Of a stretch of DNA of 64,000 nt, positions 45,488 to 57,246 are shown in pieces. Under the pieces are notes generated by a model, which did no database searches, was not told where the DNA came from, and saw only the letters and a program-made list of their open reading frames with translations. Numbering within the stretch: the first letter of the stretch is position 1; every line of letters starts with the position of its first letter. A program made the translations under genes and the position numbers. Source of the DNA: Paramarasmius palmivorus (taxonomy: Eukaryota > Basidiomycota > Agaricomycetes > Agaricales > Marasmiaceae); contig JAYKXP010000017.1 of assembly GCA_037176845.1 (NCBI GenBank), positions 124,001 through 188,000 of the forward strand, read 5' to 3'.

Positions 45488-46579
45488 CTATCTTCTGAGA
45501 ATCTCAATAGTGGTCGTGTGGTGGTGTATCATGTCCATGATGCCAAGGAGCCTAATTGAGGGTCGGGAAGAGCTTGGAAGGAAGAATACGACCACTGAAG
45601 AGAATGCCGAGACGAGACAAGTCGAAGATAATTCAACTCGAAGCCATTTGTCTAAAACTGGATCAGCCAACCAGGAACACCGAAATGCAAGCCGTAAGAC
45701 AGCAAGTGTATCATTATCTTGTAGATTTTTCTGCCTCGCTTGGGAGAGGATCAGCTTGCGCCTTGCCTTGAGCTCCTGTCGTAGTGACGGATGGCGAGTA
45801 CCTTTTCGGCATACATTGTTCAACGTTGGCACGTGAAAGGTACGCAGTGGGTCTGCAATATTGTGAATCCACACTCATCATGAAGTGAAAACAACCGGTA
45901 TATTTGCATATACCAAACCTGGTGAGTAGGAGATAAGCATGAGGTAAAACCCTGCGAGTGCCAAGGCGCCGGAAACCGAAGCCCTTGATGTTGCAACTAG
46001 ACCTGAAGTAGAAGAACCAAAACTTGGAGATATATAGTAAACGGGAACTGCACCTAAAATGATTACTGTGCGATATTAGTCTCGGACAGGATGTTATGGC
46101 GCGGGAAATAGTACAAAAGCCAGCCACGAAGAGACATTTGCACATGGACTCCCGTGGGTGCAGAGGAAGCCATATTTGACTCTACAGCAATGCTTGCATT
46201 CCGCATGTACCTCAATTGCAAAAGTGATTAGCGATACATACCCTATTATACCGAACATACCAGAAAATTTGTACCAGTGACCCAAGTACATAGTGGATAG
46301 TTTGTTGTTGAAGCGATTGCCCATTAGAGAATTGAAATTCGGCGGTAAACACGGGCTGTACGCCAGTAACTGCACTGGAGCAACACTGGAGTATCTTTCA
46401 AAGAACGATAAATCCGAGTAGAGGGACCCAAAACGCCGGAAGTCGTCACCACCGGATCCATGGCGCTCCTTTTCCTCATCAGATGCCAGTGCGGCTGAGA
46501 AGGGATGCAGCAACCGAGATAGACGGCAGAAACTCGAAGTATTGGTTGAACACTGAACTGTGGCGAATAGTTTGCGCAT
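45488..46579 (-). CDS. Hypothetical gene, possible mitochondrial membrane protein
   Basis: I do not recognise it. A model that keeps frame begins MRKLFATVQCSTNTSSFCRL at 46579, an Arg/Ser-rich start that could be a mitochondrial presequence, and runs to MYLGHWYKFS. Introns GTATGT..GCTGTAG, GTAATC..CCAAG and GTTTGG..TTGCAG then join NMASSAPTGVHVQMSLRGWL, LVATSRASVSGALALAGFYL (a likely membrane helix) and DPLRTFHVPTLNNVCRKGTR, followed by a basic helical tail (LRQELKARRKLILSQARQKN) and a stop near 45488. Exon joins are my own inference. It could be two genes or a decayed one. Confidence 0.3.
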
Positions 46580-46585
46580 TCGACA

Positions 46586-46892
46586 TGGTAGAACCCAATG
46601 AAGAATAGGATTCGTGAGAAAGAAATTTTCTTGGGACGTGCGCGCTTAGCGCTTAACCGCCAGCGCAGTGCAGCGCTGATAATCTCATCTCAGTTCTTCA
46701 TTTCAGCTCTTCATTGTGAACTGCAGTATGTATCGCAATTACGGAGGCTTTGAAATCTCGCTAGTAGCTGTACTTCAAACTTCCGACGAGTTACCGCACG
46801 AATTCTGACTCATCGCATCCTTCTAGACGGCCATCATCTTAAAGGCACAGCGACACCTCGACCGTTATTTAAGGCTGTAGGCCAGCAACCAA
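46586..46892. promoter_or_regulatory. TRP4 upstream region with a Gcn4-type site
   Basis: TGACTCA at 46806-46812, 81 bases before the TRP4 ATG, is a perfect match to the Gcn4/CpcA heptamer. TRP4 is a known general-control target in yeast. A TA-rich TATTTAAGG lies about 27 bases before the ATG. Confidence 0.55.
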
Positions 46893-48044
46893 ATGGCAAA
46901 TCCAATCTCTGCAGATAATATGGTCGCTCTCACTTCTCAGTCTTTCAAACCGCTACTAAAAAAGTTGGTTGAAACACCGGAATACTTCACCTCCGAAGAT
47001 CTTCAAGTTGCATTGCATCACCTCTTCACTCCGGATACCTTATCGCCAGAACAAATCGGCGCTTTTCTTACCGCGTTGCACATTCATCGTGTCGAAAGGA
47101 GGCCAGAATCATTAGCTGCTGCGGCAGCTGTTCTCCGAGGGCGTGCACTCAAAGCGGAAGTGCAGGACGTAGGAAACGATTTTATCGTTGATATCGTTGG
47201 CACCGGTGGAGACGGATATAACCTATTCAATGTGAGCACCACTGCTGCTATCGTTGCAGCAGGTGCCGGGGCACGCGTTATCAAGGTAAGTTATCGCTCA
47301 CCCCAAAACAGTCCTTTTTTTCTTACCCTCTTGGCGTTTTAGCACGGAAGTAGAGCCTCTACATCATCATCAGGCTCAGCCGATCTTTTACAAGCGTTAG
47401 ATTGCAAGTTTACCCCGCCTAACCCAGGAACAACTCACCCCATTCCACGAATTCCATTCTCGTTCATCCTCGCTCCTCATTATCACCCAGCACTCGCCTT
47501 TATCGCACCGTATCGCAAAAACCTTCCATTCCGTACCATGTTCAACGTCCTCGGCCCTCTCATCAATCCCGCACGACCGCGAGGTATGGTTCTTGGTATC
47601 GCCGAACCTGAACTAGGGCTGCCTTTCGCTAGTTCTCTACGAGATGGCGGCGTTGAACGGGCTCTGGTAGTCTGTGGATACGAACATCTTGACGAGATCA
47701 GCTGTGCAGGGCCGACTTATGCATGGGAACTCAAAGATGGCCAAATCGAGGAACAAACTCTCAAACCTGAGAGTTTCGGTTTGCCAGCCCACCCACTTCG
47801 TCAGGTCGCTGGTGGCACTCCACTTCAGAACGCGGAAACGTTCAAGCAACTCTTGACGTCAGGCTCAGATACACCGGAATCATTGAAGCCAGTTCGTGAT
47901 TTTGTTTTGATGAACGCATCGGCCCTGTTGGTCATAGCTGGAATTGCTAGTGACTATCGTGACGGGGTTAGATTGGCACTCGACAGCATCACGTCTGGAA
48001 AAGCCTGGAATGCGCTGGAGAGCTTCAGGGACTCTAGTGTATGA
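46893..48044 (+). CDS. TRP4: Anthranilate phosphoribosyltransferase, tryptophan biosynthesis
   Basis: Joins anthranilate and PRPP to give phosphoribosyl-anthranilate. Start MANPISADNMVALTSQSFKP at 46893. The PRPP-binding GTGGDGYNLFNVSTTAAIVA is followed by a single intron (47286-47341) that splits ARVIK|HGSRASTSSSGSADL. Then FRTMFNVLGPLINPARPRG and ERALVVCGYEHLDEISCAGP mark the second half of the family fold. It ends NALESFRDSSV at 48044. Full length, all active-site loops intact. Confidence 0.97.
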
Positions 48045-48254
48045 CATAGATGAGTATAGAAGTGTATAGAAGTCCATGAACGTGTAATGCTAGGCAGGTG
48101 CAGTAATGTACATACAGTCCTAGGAAATGAAAAGGTACATAAGGTGTCCTGGTGAATCCATATGTAAGAGTCCAAAAGTGTAGGAGAAAAGTCTATGCGG
48201 TGTCTTAAAAGGTCGTGATAGCGGAGTCTTAAAAATCCACGGACATCTATTCAT

Positions 48255-50129
48255 TCATTTCTCCGTCCAATCGAAACCACTCAATCTCGAATTATTGCCG
48301 CTGTTTCCGCCTTCTGGTGTGAGTCTATTGCCGGGTGATCTAGAGCGGTTCTTGACCCTCATTTGTCCAAATTCGCCGGCCAGGTCGTACCCTGCACGAG
48401 TAGGGGTCATAGGCGAGGGTAAAGATCCAGTAGGCGTCGCAATCGCAAGCCCAGAGTGGAAGACCTGGGGAACCATGTATGGCGGAGGCATCGTCATATG
48501 CATTTGCATCAGCGGAGGGCCAGCCATTCGGTTGCTCACGATTCGTTTGGGTGTGGGCGGGGTAGTACCGTTGGGGTCGAGGAGGAATTGTAATGCGAAT
48601 AAGCACATAAAGGCGTCGTTACCTGCGTTATGCATGGTCACGTTAGGTAAGATCATGGGCGCTGTACGCCCATCGGGCGAAGGGGTGAGTGCAAACGTTC
48701 GAAGAAGGTTCTCTAGTGACAGTGTCGATCCTGACTGGCGGACGACATGGCGTAGTCCCTGAGAAAAGAGATTGCGCTCGAACACTGCGGTATCAATTAT
48801 AAACATGTTGTGGGGTATCTCTGCAGATGTGTGTGTCAGCAGTAGACAGTCCGAAGAGAAAGAACCCTACTGATTTTCATTTCTTCGAGGCGGGCAAGAT
48901 CACCGCTGACCCCGTGTGCAACAAGGACAAGGTTATTTGCTAGTGTTTCAGAGTCAGGGCTTGCCAGCGAACTGTGAAAGATTTAGGTCTTTCACATTGA
49001 TGAATGTTGCTCAGGCTGACCTGATAGTAGTCTCAATGATCTGCGCAAGTTTGGTCTTGGAAATGATTTGGCTCTCGCCGAACTAATAATGTAAGGCATC
49101 ATGAGCCACTTCAATCCACCCAAGTATAGATGCATACCGCATACTAATCACGAGAGTCAGTTTAGAAGCGGGCATACTGAACGTTGCACGTACAGCGTAG
49201 GGATATGTCGGACAGTGCTTATTCACGATTTTGTCGACGTATTCTGAGATGATAAAATGTCCTTTCCTGTCTTGATTATCAGCGAACTTGGGCCATCATG
49301 AGAAGCCACTCTTTTCACCTGTAATTGGAGTCCGGAACGGGGGGCCAGTGGCCAGCACTGGTGGATAATCAGTTCAGGCAGAAGATCTGGAGCACAAATC
49401 ACGCACGCTTCTAAATGGCCACATCTCACAGCAGCATACCCCCACTCTAAACATGTTCTGTCATTTCTCTCGTTCCACTCAAAATCAATAGCCAAGAACG
49501 TCTTGTCCTTCTTCTCCCAAAGCTCCCGAATTGCTTGAGGATCTCCATTCCGAATACGTTGTTTCTGGGCTGAAAGCACGGCAGCAGGAAGTGTTTGAAA
49601 AAGCTTTCGGTAAGTTGTGTAGTCTGAAAGATGATGCACTCTTCGCTGAGCGGTTTCAAAAGGCGTCACAATTTGAATGTTGGAAGCCTCAGGTAGAGAT
49701 TCACCGAACCTGGGAAAAGATGTCGACTTAATAGGGACGCCAGGAATGTCCATCACGACGCACCGTGTCTTTATCATCTTCAAGAATGCACCAATAGAGT
49801 TGAATCGGGTCACGATGTGGGCCTTCCCAGTGTTAATATCGGTGACGACAATTACAGGCCATGAAAAGCCTAAAAACTCTTCGAAATTCGAAAATAGATG
49901 CCCCCAAGACCTCTCATACCTGGCCATCAAATGAAAGCTCAATGATAAGCAGTGTGAAATACGATGTATCGGACTCACCACGGAATGTTGTGCAGCTGAA
50001 AGTGACCGATATACGCAGAGTAAACCTGTCTGGTGGTAAATGACAGATAGACGTCTGAGAAATACTTGTACTCACTGAATGAAGGTCACAGTCCCAACCT
50101 TTAGGGTCCGCCAGCGAAAAATCGGTCAT
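48255..50129 (-). CDS. GFD2/YDR514C-like protein with DEDD-exonuclease fold
   Basis: Start MTDFSLADPKGWDCDLHS at 50129. The middle has TFLAIDFEWNERNDRTCLEW and GYAAVRCG, the D-x-E motif of the RNase H-like exonuclease fold seen in Gfd2-type fungal proteins. Further segments ANNLVLVAHGVSGDLARLEE and HNMFIIDTAVFERNLFS look like the second acidic motif. NVTMHNAGNDAFMCLFALQF carries the H-N-A-x-N-D late motif of DEDDh enzymes, so the catalytic set (DxE, later D, HxxxxD) appears complete. The C-terminal 100 residues are Pro/Met/Ser-rich and disordered. The biological role of the family is unclear; Gfd2 was found as a suppressor in mRNA export. Confidence 0.75.
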
Positions 50130-50294
50130 TTTGTTGTCGCTGAATAGGACAGCGAGGCAAAACGGAGAAGAGGCGACCGGCTCGGACGCTTACGAACTTG
50201 AAAATAGAAGGGGAACTGCCAAAAAAGGGTATTTTGATATTTGTGCCGTACTATATGGTGGCTCAACTTGACTACCAGACACAAACTACTGAAA

Positions 50295-52205
50295 CTACTG
50301 TACTCTTGAACTCTGTTTCACAATGTTACGGGCGAGCAGTGTTCCTACTAGCGCCATTGCGCTCAAGAAAATTGCCCATAGGTAACCGAAGATGAGGTTC
50401 CTTTCAACTGACAATGCAAAAATGGAGCTAGATGGTGATTATGAGGCAGTCGCCAAAGAAGTGTGTTGCATCATTTACCTTGCAGTGATAGGTCCAAAGG
50501 CACGAGAAAGACAGATGAAGAATTGCAGAAGACCATTGGCCGAGCCAAGCACGGATGCAGGGCTATACCTTTTGACAAGTAGCATATTGATGCTGAGGTG
50601 GTATGATTTCAAGGAACGGTCAATGGATGCAACGCGGCGACTTACGAGTACGGCCAAAACCCCAAACGTGCAACAGCTAGAATGGCTGCAATTCCGGTCC
50701 ATATCATTCCCATGTATATGGGGCTAAGCTTTCCAGTGCCTTCGTCCAATCCATGACGTGCCAGAATGTTGAGTCCAGGAAGGGCTAAGAATACAAATGG
50801 CCAAAGAGATACGCATGCAAGGTACAACTTTGTGTTGTCGAATCTCCGAAGAAGGACGGGCATGATCAAAACTTGGGAAAACGCAGCTGCGAAACCAGAA
50901 AATGCGAGCGAGAATCCGATTTCCTGCACCTGTGACTCCAGCGTGAGGCTTCGATGTCGCACGGAAATAGCAGGGAAACAAACTCACTGAGAGCGCCAAG
51001 CCTCCTTCTGTTACAGGCGAGTAACAGAAGAGGACGAAGACCACCTCAAAGGCAACTGTAATAAAACTTAAACTGCATGCCGAAGCACATAGACTGCGAA
51101 AGATCGGAATTGATAAAAGAGTTTTTGTGGTGACACTAAACGAGGGCTTCCGGTTCACTGTGCCCTGGTGGGAATTGGGGATTAGAGGAAACAAATCTTT
51201 TGTAGCTATAAGAGGCCGACGATCGCACCTTCGGTTCAAACTGGACCGTCTGTTGTGGAGGGTCAGACGTTGCTCCGATTCTCTTGGGAGCTACTCACCT
51301 CTTTCAACACCGACGCTGTCAGGATTGCACCAAGAAAGTTGACCAAGGCCACGATGAGGCCCGGCAGAAAGTAAGGATGATCCTCGAATACTTGGTAGCG
51401 GAAGGAACTTGGAAGAATTTTCGGATTGGAGAAGGAACCACCAACTAGAGGGCTAACACAGCGTCAGGAACCATTTTCAAGCGAAATGAAAACAATTCTT
51501 ACCCGATGATCGCCCCAACGGGCCACCATACACTGAAAAGCGAGAACGCGAACGCCTGATTTGATGTGTTGGTTATCTCGCATAAAACAGTGGGCACGAG
51601 GGGCACGTTCCCAGAGAAGATCCCAGCTGTCGAACAGGGTCCATCAACACGACAAGCCATAATCATGGATAGTTCTCACCCAGAGCTCGAGAAATGAGCA
51701 TGCTCGCAAAGTTCGGAGAAAGACCAAATGTCAATGTCGCACAGGCTAAACCGATAACGCCAGTCAATATAATAGGTTTGCGCCCAACACGGTCTGTTTC
51801 AATTGAATGAATATTGATATCAACACAGATGACGAGTATCTATTCTCACCAGATAATGATGCCCAGGGATAGATGGCAAGCAGCTGAGCAAATGCGAACG
51901 CGCTTTCCTGCATACACTGCTAGTGTCTGACGCGTCAAACATATAGGGAAGGTTGTACGCACCACCAGTCCACTGTATAGTCCAATCCTTGACGCATCCT
52001 GCGATGCGTGGAGATCAGCAAGAAATTGATTGATATAGGGAAATATTTGTGTGAAGTTGAGAGGATCGAGTAGACGCAAGAAGCACAACACGGCGAGTTG
52101 TCCTGCGAGGGGGGTGTTTGGTTCTTTCTCTTCGGGTTCGACATCAACGAGCAATGGTGTTGATTCATCGGCGAAAGTCGTACTTGGCACTGTCGAAGGA
52201 GACAT
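50295..52205 (-). CDS. Major facilitator superfamily transporter (copy 1)
   Basis: Start MSPSTVPSTTFADESTPLLV at 52205. Membrane segment 1 reads LAVLCFLRLLDPLNFTQIFP; the motif-A loop is on the next exon (ASLSDRVGRKPIILTGVIG). Segments ALAGIFSGNVPLVPT, SVWWPVGAIIGPLVGGSFSN and the second half FVFLALPGLNILARHGLDE, LSMLLVKRYSPASVLGSANG and FFICLSRAFGPITAS follow. 12 membrane segments are plausible. The motif-A sequence (D-R-x-G-R-K-P) and the multi-family look of segment 1 resemble the fungal ZIFL/TetA-like branch. The stop is at 50295. It shares layout and sequence with the plus-strand gene at 55184. Confidence 0.88.
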
Positions 52206-52834
52206 AGGATATCAGCGGGGGTAAGTGAGTGGCCTACAGGACTACTCACCACAGGTAGTCCGCGACTGTCAATTTATACGGCTCTGGATGTAATGTCTCA
52301 TTGTGTAATCACGACCAATGCAGGGTTGAAAAAGACATGCAGTCTACGAATCTAGAAAAGTGAATGTATTCTTTGGATGAAGCGTGACTTACACGCTTCA
52401 AATTACTCGGCCACACTCCATCTAAGTAAACCTTATTCCAATACAGGCATGTTATTTCCTTCATACGCCTTTGATGATAGAACACGAGGATTGACATCAA
52501 TGAACATCAATGAACAAGCACCTTCGCTTGTCACGTAACAAAGGGTAGGCTATTTAGCCCGAGGCGGCGTCGCTGAAAACACCCGTTTTAAGCCGCGGTC
52601 ACTGGTGTCCAGCACAGCTACCTATACTCCACACCTTCATTGATATCAGTACTGATGTCTACTATATCCACCATCACATTGCGGCCTGTAGGTGGAGATT
52701 TTGTGAAGACGGACCTCGTCGAGATATAATGAAAGCCTTGGGTTCTCATACTTACGTACTATTTCAGGAGTAAGTGTCATGAGTACGCGACGCGACGCGA
52801 GCTTGAGCGCCGGATAAGTAGAAGAAAAACGTGT
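52206..52834. other. Gap between MFS copy 1 and the AlkB-like gene
   Basis: About 0.6 kb. Nothing coding is supported. It holds the MFS copy 1 promoter and the 3' flank of the AlkB-like gene. A short direct duplication TCAATGAACA occurs at about 52497-52515. Confidence 0.45.
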
Positions 52835-54504
52835 TCATGTAAGATTCGACTTGCTGACAAGTTGGTGATTCCGTAACGAACCTCGTTTCTCCGCATCCAT
52901 ATCCATGATTTTCCACATATCACACCCTTTTCCGTCATTCTGAGCTCCGGCATAACAGGTCCACCAATATTTATCGACCATGTCGTTGCTTCTGTGCTTC
53001 ATATCAGGGCGAAGAATCATTGGTACGTTACATTTGCATCGAGGGATGCTAGGCGGTCGAAAATCAGGTCGATAAAAGCGGAAAGTAACGTTGATCCGGC
53101 AGTTTGAAGGTGAAATTGGGGCGCCAGCTGTCCGAGGATGTGCAGGTCGGAAAAGGTCCATTGAGGATTGTGGGGGAACTGAGTGCTTAAAGCGTTCTTG
53201 ACATGAAGCGTGCATGATTATAAGCTTCGTAAGGATAGGTAACCGTACTCAAACTTTTCACGAACAATGGAATGCTCACCGAGTTATGGGGTAGGGGTAT
53301 ATTGAAAGTCTGAGCGCGGCGACCTTCCGCCTCGTGAGCAGGTATAACTTCTCGCAGGCTAAAAATTCTTTGCGTCCCTGCATAGTTGATAGGCGGATAC
53401 GTCAAAACTCAGGATACATATATGTATGGCAACGACATCTTACCGAGACTCAGTGAAGCAATCGTACACATTGGGCCCAGATATGTCATCTGAAAGACCG
53501 TTCGAATGTCAGAAAACGAACGACGACTGGGTTTTACATTACACACCTGATCAGAGTGCCATCCGACGCTCTCATTTCTACCCTCATAGCAATTAGATGC
53601 TGCCACATTCGCTCGCCAGAGTAGACCGTTTTGTTCGTTAGGATCACCAGGCCACTCCAAAGGGAGACGAGACCTTTTTCGGAGTTCGTCACTAACTAGG
53701 TGCTCGATAATTTCACAGGCTGCCTCCATCGGCGGAGAAAACACCTCTGGAGGGTCAGTGGGCCTGCCATTGTACCTGGAGTTCGTTTAGTAGCGAGATC
53801 GATGTAGATACTTATAATCAAACTTACCAAAACTGCGCCGCTTCTTGCCATGATGCATTGTCGTCAATTCCGTCAGTTCTCCTAGCGAAAAAGGATGTAC
53901 GGTGCGGGCTCTCCACAACACGCTCAAATAGCCACCACTTGTTCCGCTTCCATCCATGGGATGCATCTTCCATCGCGTAAAATAGGTTGGAGGCTAATTC
54001 TGCTGGTAGAACAGATAGATGGAGTGTGCATGGGGTATGTTTCGCAACCATGGAAGGGCTTGTCAGCGTAAGAGGTGGCTTCGGCGGAATGATCTTCTTG
54101 GAAGGGGGTGGCTGCTGGAGAATATTCATGAGGTCATTGCTGCGAGTCTTCGAACTTGAAGTAGGTGCTTGTCGTACGGGTGACGCGTCGGCAGTGCTAG
54201 ACGAAGGCCCAGCTTGTGGAACGCTTTGTGCTTCTGCCTTTGCACTTTTTCGTGAACCTTCTTTAAGCCAATCGTTTAAGCCCCTCCCCCGTTTTCTTGT
54301 CCGCTGACCATCCTTCGCCGCTTCTGTTTGATCTCCAGAGTTGAGAAGTTCTGCCGCTTTCGGAGCATCGCCGTTACATCGCACAAGAGTGTCAAGGATG
54401 ACATCGGTATCGACTTTTTGATTGAGCAAACTAGAAACACAGGCCAAAAGTACCTCTGTGTCTAGATCGTCGCCCATAGCCTGTGAAATCGTGGTGGAAG
54501 ACAA
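52835..54504 (-). CDS. CUE-AlkB-GRF protein, putative 2OG-Fe(II) nucleic-acid demethylase
   Basis: Three modules in one polypeptide. Residues about 12-50 (TEVLLACVSSLLNQKVDTDV, LDTLVRCNGDAPKAAELLNS) look like a ubiquitin-binding CUE/UBA helix bundle. A disordered Ser/Pro/Lys-rich linker follows. The AlkB dioxygenase has WWLFERVVESPHRTSFFARR, iron motif SVGWHSDQ (HxD), LGPMCTIASLSLG, MHASCQERFKHSVPPQ (third ligand His) and NVTFRFYRPDFRP (R-x5-R for 2-oxoglutarate). The end is a GRF-type zinc finger: CKCNVPMILRPDMKHRSND, then WWTCYAGAQNDGKGCDMWKI. AlkB enzymes remove alkyl groups from DNA or RNA bases. Start at 54504 (MSSTTISQ) or 54477 (MGDDLDTE). TGACTCA at 54537-54543 lies just upstream. Confidence 0.85.
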
Positions 54505-55183
54505 GGTGTATCAACTTTCAAGCTCTACCAAGACTCTGACTCAAAAGTCGCTGACTGACTCGTTCGCCGCACGTGACCATTTTTTTTCCCGCGGACACCT
54601 TCATAGTCTAAGTCTATTGTTGGCCTACTCTTTGTTGTCCCTCTTGCCTCCGTACCAATTCCAGCAGAATTTGGGAGATATCATTTATTCTTACCGCTGG
54701 ATACTATCCAACAGAAATTCGATTCATTTACTGTTTTCTGACACCTTTTGCGAGCCTCGAGTAAACTGCGGAAATGAAATCATTCGGATAGATGGTTTGC
54801 GCTGAGTCTCTTTTCTTCTCTGGCTTTTTCTATTGACACTAGGCCGTATGCGGGGACAAGTCGTAACATCGTGTTCTTCGACATGATCCCGGTGTCATCA
54901 GATCAAATACATTCAACACCCAGGAGCAATATCAGAGACAGCCCGAATTGATTTTAGTGTCATGTCCGCTAATGCTGATGCCCATACGTAAAATAGGTCA
55001 GGCCTTTTCCACAAATCAACAATGCGAAACTAGCGAAAAGCTTCGAGATTTTTCGAATCTCCTGGACACGGTCGGCCCGACGGTGGAGAAGAGGGGACTA
55101 TTAAAACCCCTCAGCAACGACGACGGTCGGATCTCAGGCTTTCTTGCTGTCTCTTTCGCACTAGGTCTATTGCCTGCTCTCTG
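54505..55183. other. Divergent upstream region of AlkB-like gene and MFS copy 2
   Basis: About 0.7 kb between two start codons. Open stretches at 54422-54805 and 54948-55184 on the plus strand show no family features; the second runs up to the MFS start and is likely leader sequence. Confidence 0.45.
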
Positions 55184-57135
55184 ATGCCTGGAAGGGTCGA
55201 GTCTCCTGCTCAAGACGAATCTCTCCCTCTCCTTAACGACCAGCGACAAGATGTTGAGCACTCTGCTCAGGAACGGTTGAGTGCGACGCCCTCAGTGACG
55301 CCCTTGCCCAAATCCCAGCTTGCTACGCTTTGCCTCATTCGACTAGTGGACCCCATTGCGTACTGTCAAATATTCCCCTACATTAACGAGTTCATCAGTT
55401 ATCTCCATATAACGGATGACTCTTCGCAAATAGGATTCTACAGTGGTCTAGTCGTATGTTGCACAATTTCCTTTCGTTTACAAAACTAAAGCGATTCCAG
55501 GAATCCAGTTTCGCGGTAGCTCAGTTATGTTCCATATACCAATGGACCCGCCTCTCTAGTGCGTATTCAAGACTGTTATTTCTCCCCACTGTCCGATATT
55601 GTTCATAGATGCTATTGGCCGTCGGCCGGTCGTTATGATGGGGACTTTCGGGGTCGCAATTGCAACCGTCTGGTTCGGACTTTCTACATCCTTGGCGGAA
55701 ATTATATTGTCCAGGTGTTTAGGTGAGCATAATCCATTCGATTGTTAGCGGCAGCAACTCATCCGCTCTAGCTGGAATATTCGCTGGAACCGTTGCTGTC
55801 ATCCATTCGATACTCGCAGAGATTACCGACTCCACCAACCAATCCGTGGCCTTTCCGATTTACGGACTTTTCTGGCCACTGGGTGCCATTTTAGGGTAAG
55901 TCACTTGAATAGACAGGTACCCTGTGATGCTAAGTCAAAGTTTTAGACCCCTGCTCGGTGGCTCCTTGTCAAACCCCGCAGCTAAATACCCTCGGTTGTT
56001 CGCAGATACCATCTTCAACTATCATCCTTACCTTCTCCCGTGTGCGGTTGCCAGTGCGCTGTCATTGTGCGGAGTTTTACTATGCTACACTTGCCTAAAA
56101 GAGGTACGCACGGCGAGTACTATGTGGCTATTGGTTAAACCATGATCTCAACTAGACTCTTCCTTCCAAACAACTACCAGAGAAGAGCGATCTCTCTCCT
56201 GCCTCTGATATTAAAGATGGAGATCTACCCAAGCTCGGCGTCAAAGAATTACTTTCGATACCCTTTATCCGCGCCCTCAGCTTGAGCAGTTTAGCACTGA
56301 GCTTCAATGGTACCGCATTCGACGTCGTATTTGTGTTATTCTGCTACTCTCCCATAAAAAATGGGGGCCTCGGATTTTCGGTCAGTCGCCTTTCCAGGTC
56401 TGATGATTGCGTCAACTTACAAGCTCGCATGGTTCAATACAGGCCTCTCAGATTGGCTTCAGTCTTGCTTCAGCCGGTGCCGTATCTGCGCTAATGCAGC
56501 TCTTCTTCATGCCAACCATTCTTAGACGATACAAACTCGCTGCCATCTACAATTTCTGTGTCGCATTCTGGCCTGTAGTATTCGCCGCTTTGCCTGTACT
56601 CAATGTGATAGCTCGTTACGGGCTCAATGCTGATGGAACCGAACTAGACACTCATTCAACCTCACTCCTTTGGGTAGGCGTTATCGTCATTCTTGCTACG
56701 TCAAGAGTAGCATGCCTCGCATATTCGTGCGTACTCAAGAACATTTCTGCCGATAAAACTATAATAATGTTCCTTTTAGGGTTAACATGATCCTTGTTAA
56801 AGAGAATACGCCCTCTCCAACAGTACTTGCAAGCGTTAATGGTCTAATCCAATGCTTCATGTGCCTCTCTCGTGCTATTAGCCCCACAATAGTAAGGTAT
56901 GTCGGGGCTCGAAACTGACAAATCTAAATAAACCACATTGAACAACTTTCTTTCCTCTCATAGCTGCGTCTTCGCCCTCTCCGGGGAACACCATCTCCTG
57001 GGAGGCTACTTTTGGTCACTGTTCATGGTAGTATGTACCCTCGGAGGGTGCTCTTTAGCCAAAGGGATATCTCAAGGTAGCCCGCCCGCTAAAGTCCACC
57101 CTAATACCTACGGAGCAGTGGACCATTCTGGTTGA
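55184..57135 (+). CDS. Major facilitator superfamily transporter (copy 2)
   Basis: Start MPGRVESPAQDESLPLLNDQ at 55184. Segment 1 (LATLCLIRLVDPIAYCQIFP, then YINEFISYL) closely follows the same region of the minus-strand copy, including the D-P-x4-QIFPYIN motif and IGFYSGLVE. Motif A is changed: AIGRRPVVMMGTFG. Later matching segments are GLFWPLGAILGPLLGGSLSN, FDVVFVLFCYSPIKNGGLGF and CFMCLSRAISPTIVS. The end is NTYGAVDHSG at 57133-57135. About ten short introns. The two copies are diverged paralogues, not a recent duplicate. Substrate unknown. Confidence 0.88.
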
Positions 57136-57246
57136 TCTCCGCCTGATGTATACGATAAGCTCATGTAGAGTACGTCCACACGCATTAGGGCCACAAAATA
57201 GAATAATGATACGAGGGAATGAGAGAATGTGCTATATAGACCCAAT

